Positions 26,733-34,896 of a stretch of 64,000 nt of DNA are shown here, in pieces. The position numbers and the translations under genes were made by a program. The DNA is from Mycobacterium sp. 1164985.4 (GTDB taxonomy: Bacteria; Actinomycetota; Actinomycetes; Mycobacteriales; Mycobacteriaceae). Numbering within the stretch: the first letter of the stretch is position 1; the number at the start of each line of letters is the position of its first letter. The notes under the pieces are model-generated. The model was not told the origin of the DNA. It did not search any database and worked only from the letters and a program-made list of their open reading frames with translations. The DNA lies in NCBI RefSeq assembly GCF_001668575.1, contig NZ_LZMD01000040.1, forward strand, positions 1 to 64,000, written 5' to 3'.

Positions 26733-27347
26733 CGATTCCGTCTCGCCGCGGCTCTGGGCTCAAAAGGATGCCCGTAGGCGCCGGCTTCCGTGCCTAAGTA
26801 GGGTGCGGGTTAACCGTTCGGCTTCATGCCCTCGCCGACCAGTCGGTGATCACCGCGCGCGAACCTCTTCCTCGAGCGCGGAGATGACGAGATCGCCGGC
26901 GTGTACGCACAACTCCCGAACGAAGCCTCTGTAGATCTTCAGCGTGTCGACGCGCAGGTACTTCAGGTGTGACTGTCGGTTCCGGTCGAAAAGTGAGCAG
27001 GTAGTTCCGGAGCAGGCTGCTCAGAATTCAACCGGGGCCCGACAGTGACGAGACGCTGTAAAGACTGGTCGCTGCTGATCACATGTGGATTTCCCACATC
27101 CGTCTGAGTATCTCGCCGAGAGAGCTGTTTTATTACCAGGAAGCGTGGTGATCTTGTTGTAAAAAGGTCCGTTGTCGAAACGAAAACGATACGGCCGAGA
27201 ACTGCTCGTCCGGTTGCCAGCTAATTGGAGATCCGCGCATTGGCGGACCCCTCCGGATTGGAATATGCGTCAGCGGATTCGGGTGCCGAACCGCGCGATG
27301 CGGGTTTTTCTCATGCGCCGCCGACCGCTGAGTGACACCCTTTAGGA
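26733..27347. other. gene-poor region upstream of purU
   Basis: About 615 bases with the EAL-like fragment (26850-26993) and, just before purU, a small hairpin CCGC-gcgat-GCGG followed by GTTTTT at 27291-27309, which could be an attenuator or terminator. Otherwise no gene is recognised. Confidence 0.4.
26850..26993 (-). pseudogene. decayed EAL-domain-like fragment
   Basis: A 47-residue stretch on the minus strand, ending in a stop at 26850, contains YLRVDTLKIYRGFVREL followed by AGDLVISALEEEVRAR. This resembles the FPVDTLKIDRSFV core of EAL cyclic-di-GMP phosphodiesterase domains, with the catalytic aspartate replaced by tyrosine. There is no start codon or intact domain, so it looks like a gene remnant. 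The similarity is judged by eye. Confidence 0.35.
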
Positions 27348-28244
27348 GTGGACGGGGAGTATCCCAGTCCGGGTGCCGGAAACCTACCCGTCAAGGATAT
27401 GGGCAGGTTGTTGCTGCGCTGCGTGGACCGTCCGGGGCTGGTGGCGGCCGTCAGCGCGTTCCTCGCCGAAGCCGGCGCGAACATCGTCTCGCTCGATCAG
27501 CATGCGACCGAACAGGCGGGCGGCACGTTCATGCAGCGCACCATATTTCACCTGCCGGGCTTGACCGCGGTGCGCGATTCGCTCGAGCACGAGTTCGCTG
27601 AGCGAGTGGCAATACCTTTCGGTATGGATTTTCGCCTCACCGAGGCTGCGAAGCCGAAACGTGTGGCGATCATGGCGTCGAAGGAAGATCACTGCCTTCT
27701 CGACCTGCTGTGGCGCAACCGCCGCGGTGAGCTCGACATGTCGGTGGCCATGGTGGTCGCGAACCATCCCGACCTCGCGGATCAGGTCCGGCCGTTCTCC
27801 GTTCCGTACATTCACGTACCGGCCAGTAAGGACATCCGCGACGAGGCTGAGCGGCGCCAGCTCGAGTTGCTGAGGGGCAACGTAGACCTCGTCGTGCTCG
27901 CGCGCTACATGCAGATCCTCACGCCGCGGTTCATCGCGGAGGTGGGATGCCCGTTGATCAACATCCACCATTCGTTCCTGCCCGCCTTCATCGGCGCGGC
28001 GCCATACCGACGGGCCAAGGAGCGCGGTGTCAAGCTCGTGGGCGCGACGGCGCATTACGTGACCGAAGACCTCGACGAGGGCCCGATCATCGAACAGGAT
28101 GTCGTGCGGGTGGACCATCGGCACAGCGTGGAGGATCTGATCCGCCTCGGATCGGATGTGGAACGCGTTGTTCTGTCCCGAGCGGTGCTGTGGCACTGTG
28201 AGGATCGCATCATCCGATTCGGCAACCAGACCGTCGTCTTTTAG
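27348..28244 (+). CDS. purU: formyltetrahydrofolate deformylase
   Basis: A 298-residue PurU. It hydrolyses 10-formyl-tetrahydrofolate to formate and tetrahydrofolate, balancing one-carbon pools for purine and glycine metabolism. An ACT domain (about 18-95, LLLRCVDRPGLVAAVSAFLAE) is followed by a formyltransferase-like domain with INIHHSFLPAF (204-214), where Asn205 and His207 are catalytic, and LDEGPIIEQ (242-250), with the catalytic aspartate at 243. GTG 27348 is used; the first 17 residues before the ACT domain are probably flexible. It is followed after 32 bases by the MaoC gene, without obvious functional link. Confidence 0.93.
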   Translation: MDGEYPSPGAGNLPVKDMGRLLLRCVDRPGLVAAVSAFLAEAGANIVSLDQHATEQAGGTFMQRTIFHLPGLTAVRDSLEHEFAERVAIPFGMDFRLTEAAKPKRVAIMASKEDHCLLDLLWRNRRGELDMSVAMVVANHPDLADQVRPFSVPYIHVPASKDIRDEAERRQLELLRGNVDLVVLARYMQILTPRFIAEVGCPLINIHHSFLPAFIGAAPYRRAKERGVKLVGATAHYVTEDLDEGPIIEQDVVRVDHRHSVEDLIRLGSDVERVVLSRAVLWHCEDRIIRFGNQTVVF

Positions 28245-28276
28245 CCGGGTCCCGCAGCCGGTACGAAGGAGAAGTA

Positions 28277-28729
28277 GTGAAGAAGTTCAGCGACCTCGAC
28301 GAGCTCATCGCGGCCGAGGGCGACCAGCTCGGTCCCACGGAATGGCTCGAAGTCACCCAGGACCGCGTCAACCTGTTCGCCGACGCGACCGAGGATCATC
28401 AGTGGATCCACGTCGACCCGGAGAAGGCCGCGAACGGACCGTTCGGCGGGACCATCGCCCACGGCCTGCTGACACTGTCGCTGCTTCCGCACTTCTCGCA
28501 TCAGCTCTACACCGTCGGCAACGTGACGATGGCGATCAACTACGGCTACAACAAGGTTCGTTTCATCACGCCGGTGAAGGTCGGCGCCAAGATCCGCGCC
28601 AGGGCGGAGCTGACCAAGATCGACCAGCTCGACGGCGCCGTGCAGTCGACGATGACCACGACGATCGAGATCGAGGGTTCGGAGAAGCCGGCCGCGGTCG
28701 CGGAGTCGATCGTGCGCTTCATCCGGTAG
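28277..28729 (+). CDS. MaoC-family (R)-specific enoyl-CoA hydratase, HtdZ-like
   Basis: A 150-residue single hot-dog hydratase. The hydratase-2 motif is complete: D40-x4-H45 in EDHQWIHVDPEKA, followed by GPFGGTIAHG. It hydrates trans-2-enoyl-CoA to the (R)-3-hydroxy form. The sequence closely follows the mycobacterial HtdZ group (NLFADATxDHQWIHVDPE, INYGxNKVRF, VAESIVR). GTG 28277 has GGAGAAG upstream. The gene ends 14 bases before a palindromic repeat, which separates it from the convergent mycofactocin-type SDR. Confidence 0.9.
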   Translation: MKKFSDLDELIAAEGDQLGPTEWLEVTQDRVNLFADATEDHQWIHVDPEKAANGPFGGTIAHGLLTLSLLPHFSHQLYTVGNVTMAINYGYNKVRFITPVKVGAKIRARAELTKIDQLDGAVQSTMTTTIEIEGSEKPAAVAESIVRFIR

Positions 28730-28743
28730 GGGCTTTTTTATCG

Positions 28744-28801
28744 CGAGCAGACGTGAACCTGCCCATTTTCGCGCGAAATTGGGCAGATTTGCGTCTTGTC
28801 G
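28744..28801. repeat. palindromic intergenic repeat, family A, copy 1
   Basis: About 58 bases with imperfect inverted symmetry: CGAGCAGACG at the left pairs with CGTCTTGTCG at the right, and CTGCCCA/TGGGCAG pair inside. It ends directly at the SDR stop codon. It lies between convergent genes and may act as a bidirectional terminator. A second copy is at 34839-34896. Confidence 0.6.
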
Positions 28802-29623
28802 TCAGTACTGGGTGGAGCCCTGATCCACCGGGATGGCCGTCGCCGTCAGGTGTTTCGAGTCATCGCTGGCCAGCCAGCAGACCACGTCGGCGACGTCCTC
28901 GGGCTCGAGGATCCACGTCGGCAGGAACGGCGTCATCATGTGCTGGAGCTGGGGATTGGTCTCCATCACCTTGCCGATCGCGGCGATCATGTCGCCGGAA
29001 CCCATCGCGGTGTTCACCGGACCGGGATGCACGCTGTTGACGCGGATCGAGTGCTTGCCGAGTTCGGCGGCGAGAGCGCGGGCCATGCCGGTGACGGCGT
29101 GCTTACTGGCTGTGTAGTGAATCATGAACGGCTGCAACTTGATTCCTGCGGCCGAGCTGATCAGGATGATCGACCCGCCCCGGCCGCCGTCGATGATGTG
29201 CTGCGCGCCGGCCCGTACGGTGTTGAAGGTACCCGTGACGTTGATGTCCATCACGTCGCGGAAGTCCTCCGAGGCGATCTCGTTCCACACCTGCGGGGGC
29301 GAGATACCCGCGTTTGCGACGATCACATCGAGGCGGCCGAACGCGGCGACCCCCTCGGCGACAACGTCGTTCAAGGTTTCGGCGTCCCGGACGTCGGCCT
29401 GCGCGGTGAGGATGCGGCGACCGATGGCCTCTACCAGCCGGGCGGTCTCGGCGAGGTCCTCCGGGGTCGCGTGGTCGTACGGCACGCAGTCGGGCAGCTT
29501 CCCGGCGATGTCGACGGCGATGATGTCGGCGCCCTCGTTGGCCATCCGGACGGCGTGCGCGCGCCCCTGACCCCGCGCGGCGCCGGTGATGAATGCGACC
29601 CTGTCGGTCAGCCTCTTGCTCAT
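28802..29623 (-). CDS. mycofactocin-coupled-type SDR
   Basis: A 273-residue SDR of the type that carries non-exchangeable NAD and passes electrons to mycofactocin. The family hallmark TGAARGQGRAHAVRMANEGADIIAVDI (14-40) and the extra loop after it (DCVPYDHATPEDLAETARLVEA) are visible, with NAG and HYTASKH as active site residues. It probably oxidises an alcohol or 3-hydroxyacyl intermediate. It overlaps the upstream FadE gene (TGA/ATG), forming a two-gene leftward operon. The mycofactocin biosynthesis genes are not in this window, so the assignment relies on family signature. Confidence 0.85.
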   Translation of the reverse strand: MSKRLTDRVAFITGAARGQGRAHAVRMANEGADIIAVDIAGKLPDCVPYDHATPEDLAETARLVEAIGRRILTAQADVRDAETLNDVVAEGVAAFGRLDVIVANAGISPPQVWNEIASEDFRDVMDINVTGTFNTVRAGAQHIIDGGRGGSIILISSAAGIKLQPFMIHYTASKHAVTGMARALAAELGKHSIRVNSVHPGPVNTAMGSGDMIAAIGKVMETNPQLQHMMTPFLPTWILEPEDVADVVCWLASDDSKHLTATAIPVDQGSTQY

Positions 29624-30804
29624 GCACGTTCCTTCTGCGCCGCCTTGACGAGGTTCGACCCGATGATGAGTCGCTGGATTTCGCTGGTGCCCTCGTAGAG
29701 CCGCAGCAGCCGGACGTCGCGATAGATGCGCTCGACGGGAACCTCCCGCATGTAGCCACTGCCGCCATGGATCTGGACCGCGAGATCGGCCACCTCGCCA
29801 GCCATTTCGGTGCAGAACAACTTCGCTGCCGACGGCGCCAGCCGACGGTCCTCACCGGTCACCCACTGGCGCGCGGTGTCTCGGACCAGTGCGCGGCCGG
29901 CCATGACGCCGGTCTGCTGGTCGGCGAGCATCGCCTGCACCAGCTGAAAGTTGCCGATCGGCGTGCCGCCCTGCGTTGCGGTCGCAGCGTAGGAGATCGA
30001 TTCGTCGAGCGCGCGCTGCGCGGCGCCGACGGCCAGCGCGGCGATGTGGACACGTCCGCGCGCCAACGAGATCATCGCGGCGCGGTATCCGATGTCCTCG
30101 CTGCCGCCGACGAGCGCTTCTGCGGGCACTCGAACGTCGTCCAAGCTGACGTCGGCGGTCCACGCGCCTTCCTGTCCCATCTTCGCGTCCTTGGTGCCGA
30201 CCTGGACTCCGGCGGTGTCGGCGGGCACCAGGAACACGGCGATGCCCGCACCGTCCGCGTCGGCTGGGCGGCTGCGGGCGAACACGACGAACAGGTCGGC
30301 GGTCGGGGCGTTGGTGATGAACCGCTTCTGGCCCGTGATCACCCAATCGGTGTTGTTTCCGGAGCCTTGCCGAACAGCTTTGGTTCGCAGGCCGGAGGGG
30401 TTGGACCCCGCGCCGGGTTCGGTCAGCGCGAACGATGCGACGACGTCGCCGGTGGCCATCGGTTCGAGCCAGCGCGCCTTCTGCTCGTCGGTGCCGAAGC
30501 CGACCAGCACCTGGCCGGCGATGCCGTTGTTGGTGCCGAACATCGAGCGCAGGGCCAGCGAGGTGTATCCGAGCTCCATAGCGAGCTCGACGTCCTGCGA
30601 CAGGTTCAGACCCAGTCCGCCCCAGTCCTGCGGGATCGCGTACCCGAACAGCCCCATCTTCTTGGTCTGTTCGCGAAGGTCGTCGGGCACCCGGTCGCCG
30701 GCCAGGATCTCCTGCTCACGGGGGATCACCGCGGTCCGTACGAAGTGACGGGTCTGCGCCAGGATCTCCTGGAAGTCCTCGTCGCTGACTTCGGACGTCG
30801 TCAT
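29620..30804 (-). CDS. acyl-CoA dehydrogenase
   Basis: A 394-residue FadE with complete motifs: FALTEPGAGSNPSG in the beta domain, GQKRFITNAP, LARGRVHIAALAVG, and the C-terminal LYEGTSEIQRLIIG with the catalytic glutamate. It fits the ordinary homotetrameric type. ATG 30804 is used because the longer frame upstream is arginine-rich and crosses the promoter. It is first in a leftward operon with the mycofactocin-type SDR and diverges from the SDR-thiolase-FadE-GntR operon; the shared spacer contains the ATCATAT/ATATGAT palindrome. Confidence 0.9.
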   Translation of the reverse strand: MTTSEVSDEDFQEILAQTRHFVRTAVIPREQEILAGDRVPDDLREQTKKMGLFGYAIPQDWGGLGLNLSQDVELAMELGYTSLALRSMFGTNNGIAGQVLVGFGTDEQKARWLEPMATGDVVASFALTEPGAGSNPSGLRTKAVRQGSGNNTDWVITGQKRFITNAPTADLFVVFARSRPADADGAGIAVFLVPADTAGVQVGTKDAKMGQEGAWTADVSLDDVRVPAEALVGGSEDIGYRAAMISLARGRVHIAALAVGAAQRALDESISYAATATQGGTPIGNFQLVQAMLADQQTGVMAGRALVRDTARQWVTGEDRRLAPSAAKLFCTEMAGEVADLAVQIHGGSGYMREVPVERIYRDVRLLRLYEGTSEIQRLIIGSNLVKAAQKERA

Positions 30805-30885
30805 CCTGCTCCTTCTCCTTCGCCGTCTCCGTTCGGCAGCCGCGATGCCAGTCCGCCGGGGGGTGGTGCGCACCGAACTCGCGCG

Positions 30886-30904
30886 ATCATATATGAAATA
30901 TGAT
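30886..30904. promoter_or_regulatory. perfect palindrome in the divergent FadE/SDR promoter
   Basis: ATCATAT and ATATGAT arms pair perfectly around a five-base spacer. It sits between the FadE start (30804) and the SDR start (30957) and probably regulates both operons. The GntR gene at the end of the rightward operon is the nearest regulator. Confidence 0.55.
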
Positions 30905-30956
30905 GTTCGACTGACGCGGCCCCGAACGGGCCTGACCAGGGGAAGGGCGTGATCAA

Positions 30957-31697
30957 GTGTCGCTGTTGACCGGACAGACGGCGGTCGTCACCGGAGGTGC
31001 ACAAGGTCTGGGATACGCGATCGCCGAGCGGTTCGTGGCCGAGGGCGCGCGCGTGGTGCTGGGCGATCTCGACCTGTCCGCCACCGAGGAGGCGGCCAAG
31101 CGACTCGGCGGCGAGGATGCCGCGATCGCGGTGCGCAGCGACGTCACCAAGACCGATGAGGTCGACGCCCTGGTCGCCGCGGCGGTGGAGCGGTTCGGCG
31201 GTCTCGACATCATGGTCAACAACGCCGGGATCACCCGCGACGCAACGCTTCGCAAGATGACCGAGGAGCAGTTCGACCAAGTCATCGCCGTGCACATGAA
31301 GGGTACGTGGAACGGCCTGAAGGCGGCCGCCCCGATCATGCGGGAGAACAAGCGCGGCGCGATCATCAACATGTCGTCGATCTCGGGCAAGGTCGGCCTC
31401 GTCGGGCAGACCAACTATTCGGCGGCCAAGGCGGGCATCGTCGGCATGACCAAAGCGGCGGCCAAGGAGCTGGCTCATCTTGGCGTGCGGGTCAACGCGA
31501 TTCAGCCCGGGTTGATCCGCTCGGCGATGACGGAGGCCATGCCGCAACGGATCTGGGACGCCAAACTTGCCGAGGTGCCGATGGGCCGGGCCGGCGAACC
31601 CGACGAGGTCGCGAAGGTTGCGCTGTTTCTGGCCAGCGATTTGTCGTCGTACATGACCGGCACGGTGCTCGAGGTCACCGGCGGGAGGTACGTCTGA
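30957..31697 (+). CDS. FabG-like SDR, probable 3-hydroxyacyl-CoA dehydrogenase
   Basis: A 246-residue classical [11 protein letters not shown] (13-20), NNAG (about 88-91), SS..YSAAKAG catalytic set and a C-terminal VTGGRYV. The compact size and sequence around [19 protein letters not shown] are typical of FabG/PhaB enzymes that interconvert 3-oxo- and 3-hydroxyacyl thioesters. The GTG start is preceded by AGGGG. The stop overlaps the thiolase start (TGATG), so the two are coupled; together they give the last two steps of a beta-oxidation cycle. Confidence 0.88.
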   Translation: MSLLTGQTAVVTGGAQGLGYAIAERFVAEGARVVLGDLDLSATEEAAKRLGGEDAAIAVRSDVTKTDEVDALVAAAVERFGGLDIMVNNAGITRDATLRKMTEEQFDQVIAVHMKGTWNGLKAAAPIMRENKRGAIINMSSISGKVGLVGQTNYSAAKAGIVGMTKAAAKELAHLGVRVNAIQPGLIRSAMTEAMPQRIWDAKLAEVPMGRAGEPDEVAKVALFLASDLSSYMTGTVLEVTGGRYV

Positions 31698-32911
31698 TGC
31701 GTGAGGCCGTCATCTGCGAACCGGTGCGTACGCCGATCGGCCGCTACGGCGGCATGTTCAAGTCGCTGACCGCCGTCGACCTCGGTGTCACCGCGCTCAA
31801 GGGACTCCTCGATCGCACCGGAATCGACCCCGTCGCAGTCGAAGACGTGATCCTCGGACACTGCTATCCCAGCAGCGAGGCGCCCGCGATCGGACGCGTC
31901 GTGGCGCTCGACGCCGGCCTGCCGGTCACCGTGCCCGGTATGCAGGTCGACCGGCGGTGTGGCTCGGGTCTGCAGGCCGTCATCCAGGCGTGCATGCAGG
32001 TCGCCAGCGGTGACAACGACGTCGTGGTGGCCGGCGGCGCCGAGAGCATGAGCAACGTGACGTTCTACTCGACCGACATCCGGTGGGGGTCCAAGTCGGG
32101 CGGCATCATGTTGCACGACTCGCTGGCCCGCGGACGCACGACCGCCGGCGGCCGACACCATCCGGTGCCCGGCGGCATGCTCGAGACTGCGGAGAACCTG
32201 CGCAAGCAGTACAACATCTCGCGTCAAGAGCAGGACGAACTCGCCGCGACGTCGCATCGGCGCGCGGTGGCCGCGCAGAAGGACGGCATTCTGGCCGAGG
32301 AGATAGTGCCGGTCGTAGTACGCACCCGTCAGGGCGAGGAGACCGTCGACACCGACGAACACCCGCGACCGGACACCTCCGTGGAATCGCTGGCGAAGCT
32401 CAAACCCGTTCTCGGCAAGCAGGATCCGGAGGCGACGGTCACCGCTGGCAATGCGAGCGGTCAGAACGACGCGGCGTCGATGTGCGTGGTGACCACCCGC
32501 GAGAAGGCCGAGGAGCTGGGTCTGACTCCGCTGTTGCGACTGGTGTCGTGGGGTTCGGCGGGTGTGGCGCCCAACGTCATGGGCATCGGACCCGTGCCCG
32601 CCACCGAGGCTGCGTTGGGCAAGGCGGGGCTGACGCTCAGCGATATCGACCTGATCGAGCTGAACGAGGCCTTCGCGGCGCAGGCGCTCGCGGTGATGCG
32701 GGAGTGGAACTTCGGTGACGCCGATCGCGAGCGCACGAATGTGCACGGTTCGGGAATCTCGCTCGGACATCCCGTCGGCGCGACGGGTGGGCGCATGCTG
32801 GCGACCCTGGCGCGCGAGCTGACGAGGCGCGGCGCCCGCTACGGCCTGGAGACCATGTGCATCGGCGGGGGCCAGGGGCTGGCTGCGGTGTTCGAAAGGG
32901 TGGGCGCATGA
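31697..32911 (+). CDS. acetyl-CoA acetyltransferase (thiolase)
   Basis: A 404-residue degradative-type thiolase. Cys88 (DRRCGSGLQ) is the acyl-carrying residue, NEAFAAQALAV, GHPVGATGGR and MCIGGGQG contribute the catalytic histidines and second cysteine. It cleaves 3-oxoacyl-CoA with CoA. It is translationally coupled to the SDR before it and is followed after 31 bases by a FadE. All motifs are intact. The chain length or ring substrate cannot be predicted. Confidence 0.92.
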   Translation: MREAVICEPVRTPIGRYGGMFKSLTAVDLGVTALKGLLDRTGIDPVAVEDVILGHCYPSSEAPAIGRVVALDAGLPVTVPGMQVDRRCGSGLQAVIQACMQVASGDNDVVVAGGAESMSNVTFYSTDIRWGSKSGGIMLHDSLARGRTTAGGRHHPVPGGMLETAENLRKQYNISRQEQDELAATSHRRAVAAQKDGILAEEIVPVVVRTRQGEETVDTDEHPRPDTSVESLAKLKPVLGKQDPEATVTAGNASGQNDAASMCVVTTREKAEELGLTPLLRLVSWGSAGVAPNVMGIGPVPATEAALGKAGLTLSDIDLIELNEAFAAQALAVMREWNFGDADRERTNVHGSGISLGHPVGATGGRMLATLARELTRRGARYGLETMCIGGGQGLAAVFERVGA

Positions 32912-32942
32912 CGGCCAAGCGAGAAGCGAGGCGGGGTCGCGC

Positions 32943-34136
32943 ATGACTAAGCTCGCTCAGACGGTCGGCCTGACCGATGTGCAGAACGAAATCCTTGCTA
33001 CCGTGCGGCAATTCGTCGAGAAGGAGATCATCCCGAACGCGCCGGAGTTCGAGAAGACCGACACCTACCCCCAGGCCATCGTCGATGCGATGAAGGAGAT
33101 GGGGCTGTTCGGGCTGATGATCCCCGAGGAGTACGGTGGCCTCGGTGAATCGCTGCTCACTTACGCGCTGTGCGTCGAGGAGTTGGCGCGCGGGTGGATG
33201 AGCATCTCGGGCGTGCTCAACACCCACTTCATCGTCGCCTACATGCTGCGCCAGCACGGCACCGATGCGCAGAAGCAGTATTACCTTCCGCGGATGGCGA
33301 CAGGGGAGACGCGCGGCGCATTCTCGATGTCCGAACCCGAGTTGGGGTCCGACGTCGCCGCGATCCGCACACGCGCCACCCGCAACGACGACGGCACGTA
33401 CCGGATCGACGGCCAGAAGATGTGGCTGACCAACGGCGGTACGTCGACGCTGGTCGCCGTGCTGGTCCGCACGGACGAGGGCGCCGACAAACCGCACCGC
33501 AACCTGACGGCGTTCCTGGTCGAGAAGCCGGTCGGCTACGGCGAAGTCGCGCCGGGGCTGACGATACCGGGCAAGCTGGACAAGCTCGGCTACAAGGGCA
33601 TCGACACGACCGAGCTGATCTTCGACGGCTACGTGGCCAAGGCCGACGACATCCTGGGCGAGGCGCCGGGGCAGGGCTTCTTCCAGATGATGGACGGCAT
33701 CGAGGTCGGCCGGGTCAACGTCTCGGCGCGGGCCTGCGGCGTGGGCATCCGCGCCTTCGAACTCGCCGTGCGCTACGCCCAGCAGCGGCAGACGTTCGGG
33801 AAGCCGATCTCCGAGCACCAGGCCATCGCGTTCCAGATTGCCGAGATGGCAACGAAAGTCGAGGCGGCGCACCTGATGATGGTGAACGCCGCGCGGTTGA
33901 AGGATTCCGGGGAGCGCAACGACGTCGCCGCGGGAATGGCGAAGTACCTGGCGAGCGAATTCTGCTCGGAGGTCACCCAGCAGAGTTTCCGGATCCACGG
34001 CGGCTACGGGTATTCGAAAGAGTACGAGATCGAACGCCTGATGCGCGATGCGCCGTTCCTGCTGATCGGCGAGGGTACGAGCGAGATTCAGAAGAACATC
34101 ATCAGCAAGCGGTTGCTCGCCGACTATCAGGTGTGA
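32943..34136 (+). CDS. acyl-CoA dehydrogenase
   Basis: A 397-residue FadE with AFSMSEPELGSDVAAIRTRA and KMWLTNGGTST in the flavin-binding domain, FGKPISEHQAIAFQIAEMA, and the C-terminal GGYGYSKEYEIERLMRDAPFLLIGEGTSEIQKNII. The catalytic glutamate position is preserved as GEGTSEIQ. The N-terminus resembles medium/short-chain enzymes. It lies between thiolase and GntR genes in one operon; the stop overlaps the GntR GTG start. Confidence 0.92.
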   Translation: MTKLAQTVGLTDVQNEILATVRQFVEKEIIPNAPEFEKTDTYPQAIVDAMKEMGLFGLMIPEEYGGLGESLLTYALCVEELARGWMSISGVLNTHFIVAYMLRQHGTDAQKQYYLPRMATGETRGAFSMSEPELGSDVAAIRTRATRNDDGTYRIDGQKMWLTNGGTSTLVAVLVRTDEGADKPHRNLTAFLVEKPVGYGEVAPGLTIPGKLDKLGYKGIDTTELIFDGYVAKADDILGEAPGQGFFQMMDGIEVGRVNVSARACGVGIRAFELAVRYAQQRQTFGKPISEHQAIAFQIAEMATKVEAAHLMMVNAARLKDSGERNDVAAGMAKYLASEFCSEVTQQSFRIHGGYGYSKEYEIERLMRDAPFLLIGEGTSEIQKNIISKRLLADYQV

Positions 34137-34807
34137 CGGTGACAGCGCCCCAATTTGCCTTTCGGCCTCAACTCGCCGAGGACGTCGCCCGTTTCGTGCG
34201 CAAGCGCATCTTCGACGGCACCTACGCCGCCGGCGAGTACGTACGGCTGGATCAACTGGCCGCCGAACTCGGCATCAGCGTCACCCCGGTCCGCGAGGCG
34301 CTGTTCGAGTTGAAGGCAGAAGGGCTGCTCGCCCAGCAGCCGCGCCGCGGCTTCGTCGTATTGCCGGTGACCGGACGCGATCTCACCGACGTGTCGAACG
34401 TGCAGGCCTACATCGGCGGTGAGCTGGCGGCGCGGGCGGCGGCCAACATCTCCGACGAGCAACTGCGCGACCTCAAGCAGATCCAGACCGACCTCGAAGC
34501 GGCGTACGCGGCCGCCGACGACGAGCGTGCGGTCCGGCTCAACCACGAGTTCCACCGCGCGATCAACGTGGCCGCGGATTCCCCGAAGCTGGCCCAGCTG
34601 ATGTCGCAGATCACCCGGTACGCACCGGAGTCGGTGTATCCGGCCATCGCGGGCTGGCCGGAGAGGTCGAACGATCACCACCGGCGGCTCTTGGCCGCGC
34701 TGGAGCAGCACGATGCGAACCGCGCCCGCGCCGAGATGTCGGAGCACCTCGCGGCCGGTGCGGAGCCGCTGATCGAGCACCTCACCGAGCGCGGCGTGGT
34801 CACCTGA
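34133..34807 (+). CDS. GntR-family regulator (FCD domain)
   Basis: A 224-residue regulator: winged helix at about 15-78 (YVRLDQLAAELGISVTPVREALFELKAEGLLAQQPRRGF) and a helical FCD domain with metal-binding-type residues (LNHEFHRAINVAADSP, HHRRLLAALEQHDANRA). It ends the SDR-thiolase-FadE operon, with a GTG start inside the FadE stop (GTG at 34139 is an alternative). It probably senses an acyl-CoA or carboxylate and controls the divergent promoter at 30805-30956. A 25-base segment covering its stop codon is duplicated just downstream. Confidence 0.85.
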   Translation: MTVTAPQFAFRPQLAEDVARFVRKRIFDGTYAAGEYVRLDQLAAELGISVTPVREALFELKAEGLLAQQPRRGFVVLPVTGRDLTDVSNVQAYIGGELAARAAANISDEQLRDLKQIQTDLEAAYAAADDERAVRLNHEFHRAINVAADSPKLAQLMSQITRYAPESVYPAIAGWPERSNDHHRRLLAALEQHDANRARAEMSEHLAAGAEPLIEHLTERGVVT

Positions 34808-34845
34808 TCCCCGCGAGCGGCATGGTCACCTGATCCCGCGAGCAG
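34795..34845 (+). repeat. short tandem duplication over the GntR stop codon
   Basis: The sequence TGGTCACCTGATCC plus CGCGAGC occurs twice in a row with an approximately 26-base period, starting within the last GntR codons. It looks like a small local duplication next to the family A repeat. Confidence 0.5.
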
Positions 34846-34896
34846 ACGCAAACCTGCCAATTTTCCGCGCAAAGTAGGCACTTTTACGACTGCTCG
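34839..34896. repeat. palindromic intergenic repeat, family A, copy 2
   Basis: About 58 bases; CGAGCAGACG pairs with CGACTGCTCG at the other end, and inner CTGCCAA/TAGGCA parts also pair. It is between convergent genes, and the last codons of the leftward acyl-CoA synthetase (ending at 34884) are encoded inside it. Same family as 28744-28801. Confidence 0.6.

Noticed and set aside
27060..27340. Riboswitch upstream of purU
   Set aside because: A hairpin and short T run are present, but no conserved riboswitch core could be recognised.
31502..32944. 480-codon minus-strand frame opposite the SDR and thiolase
   Set aside because: Histidine- and arginine-rich composition and full overlap with well-defined genes.
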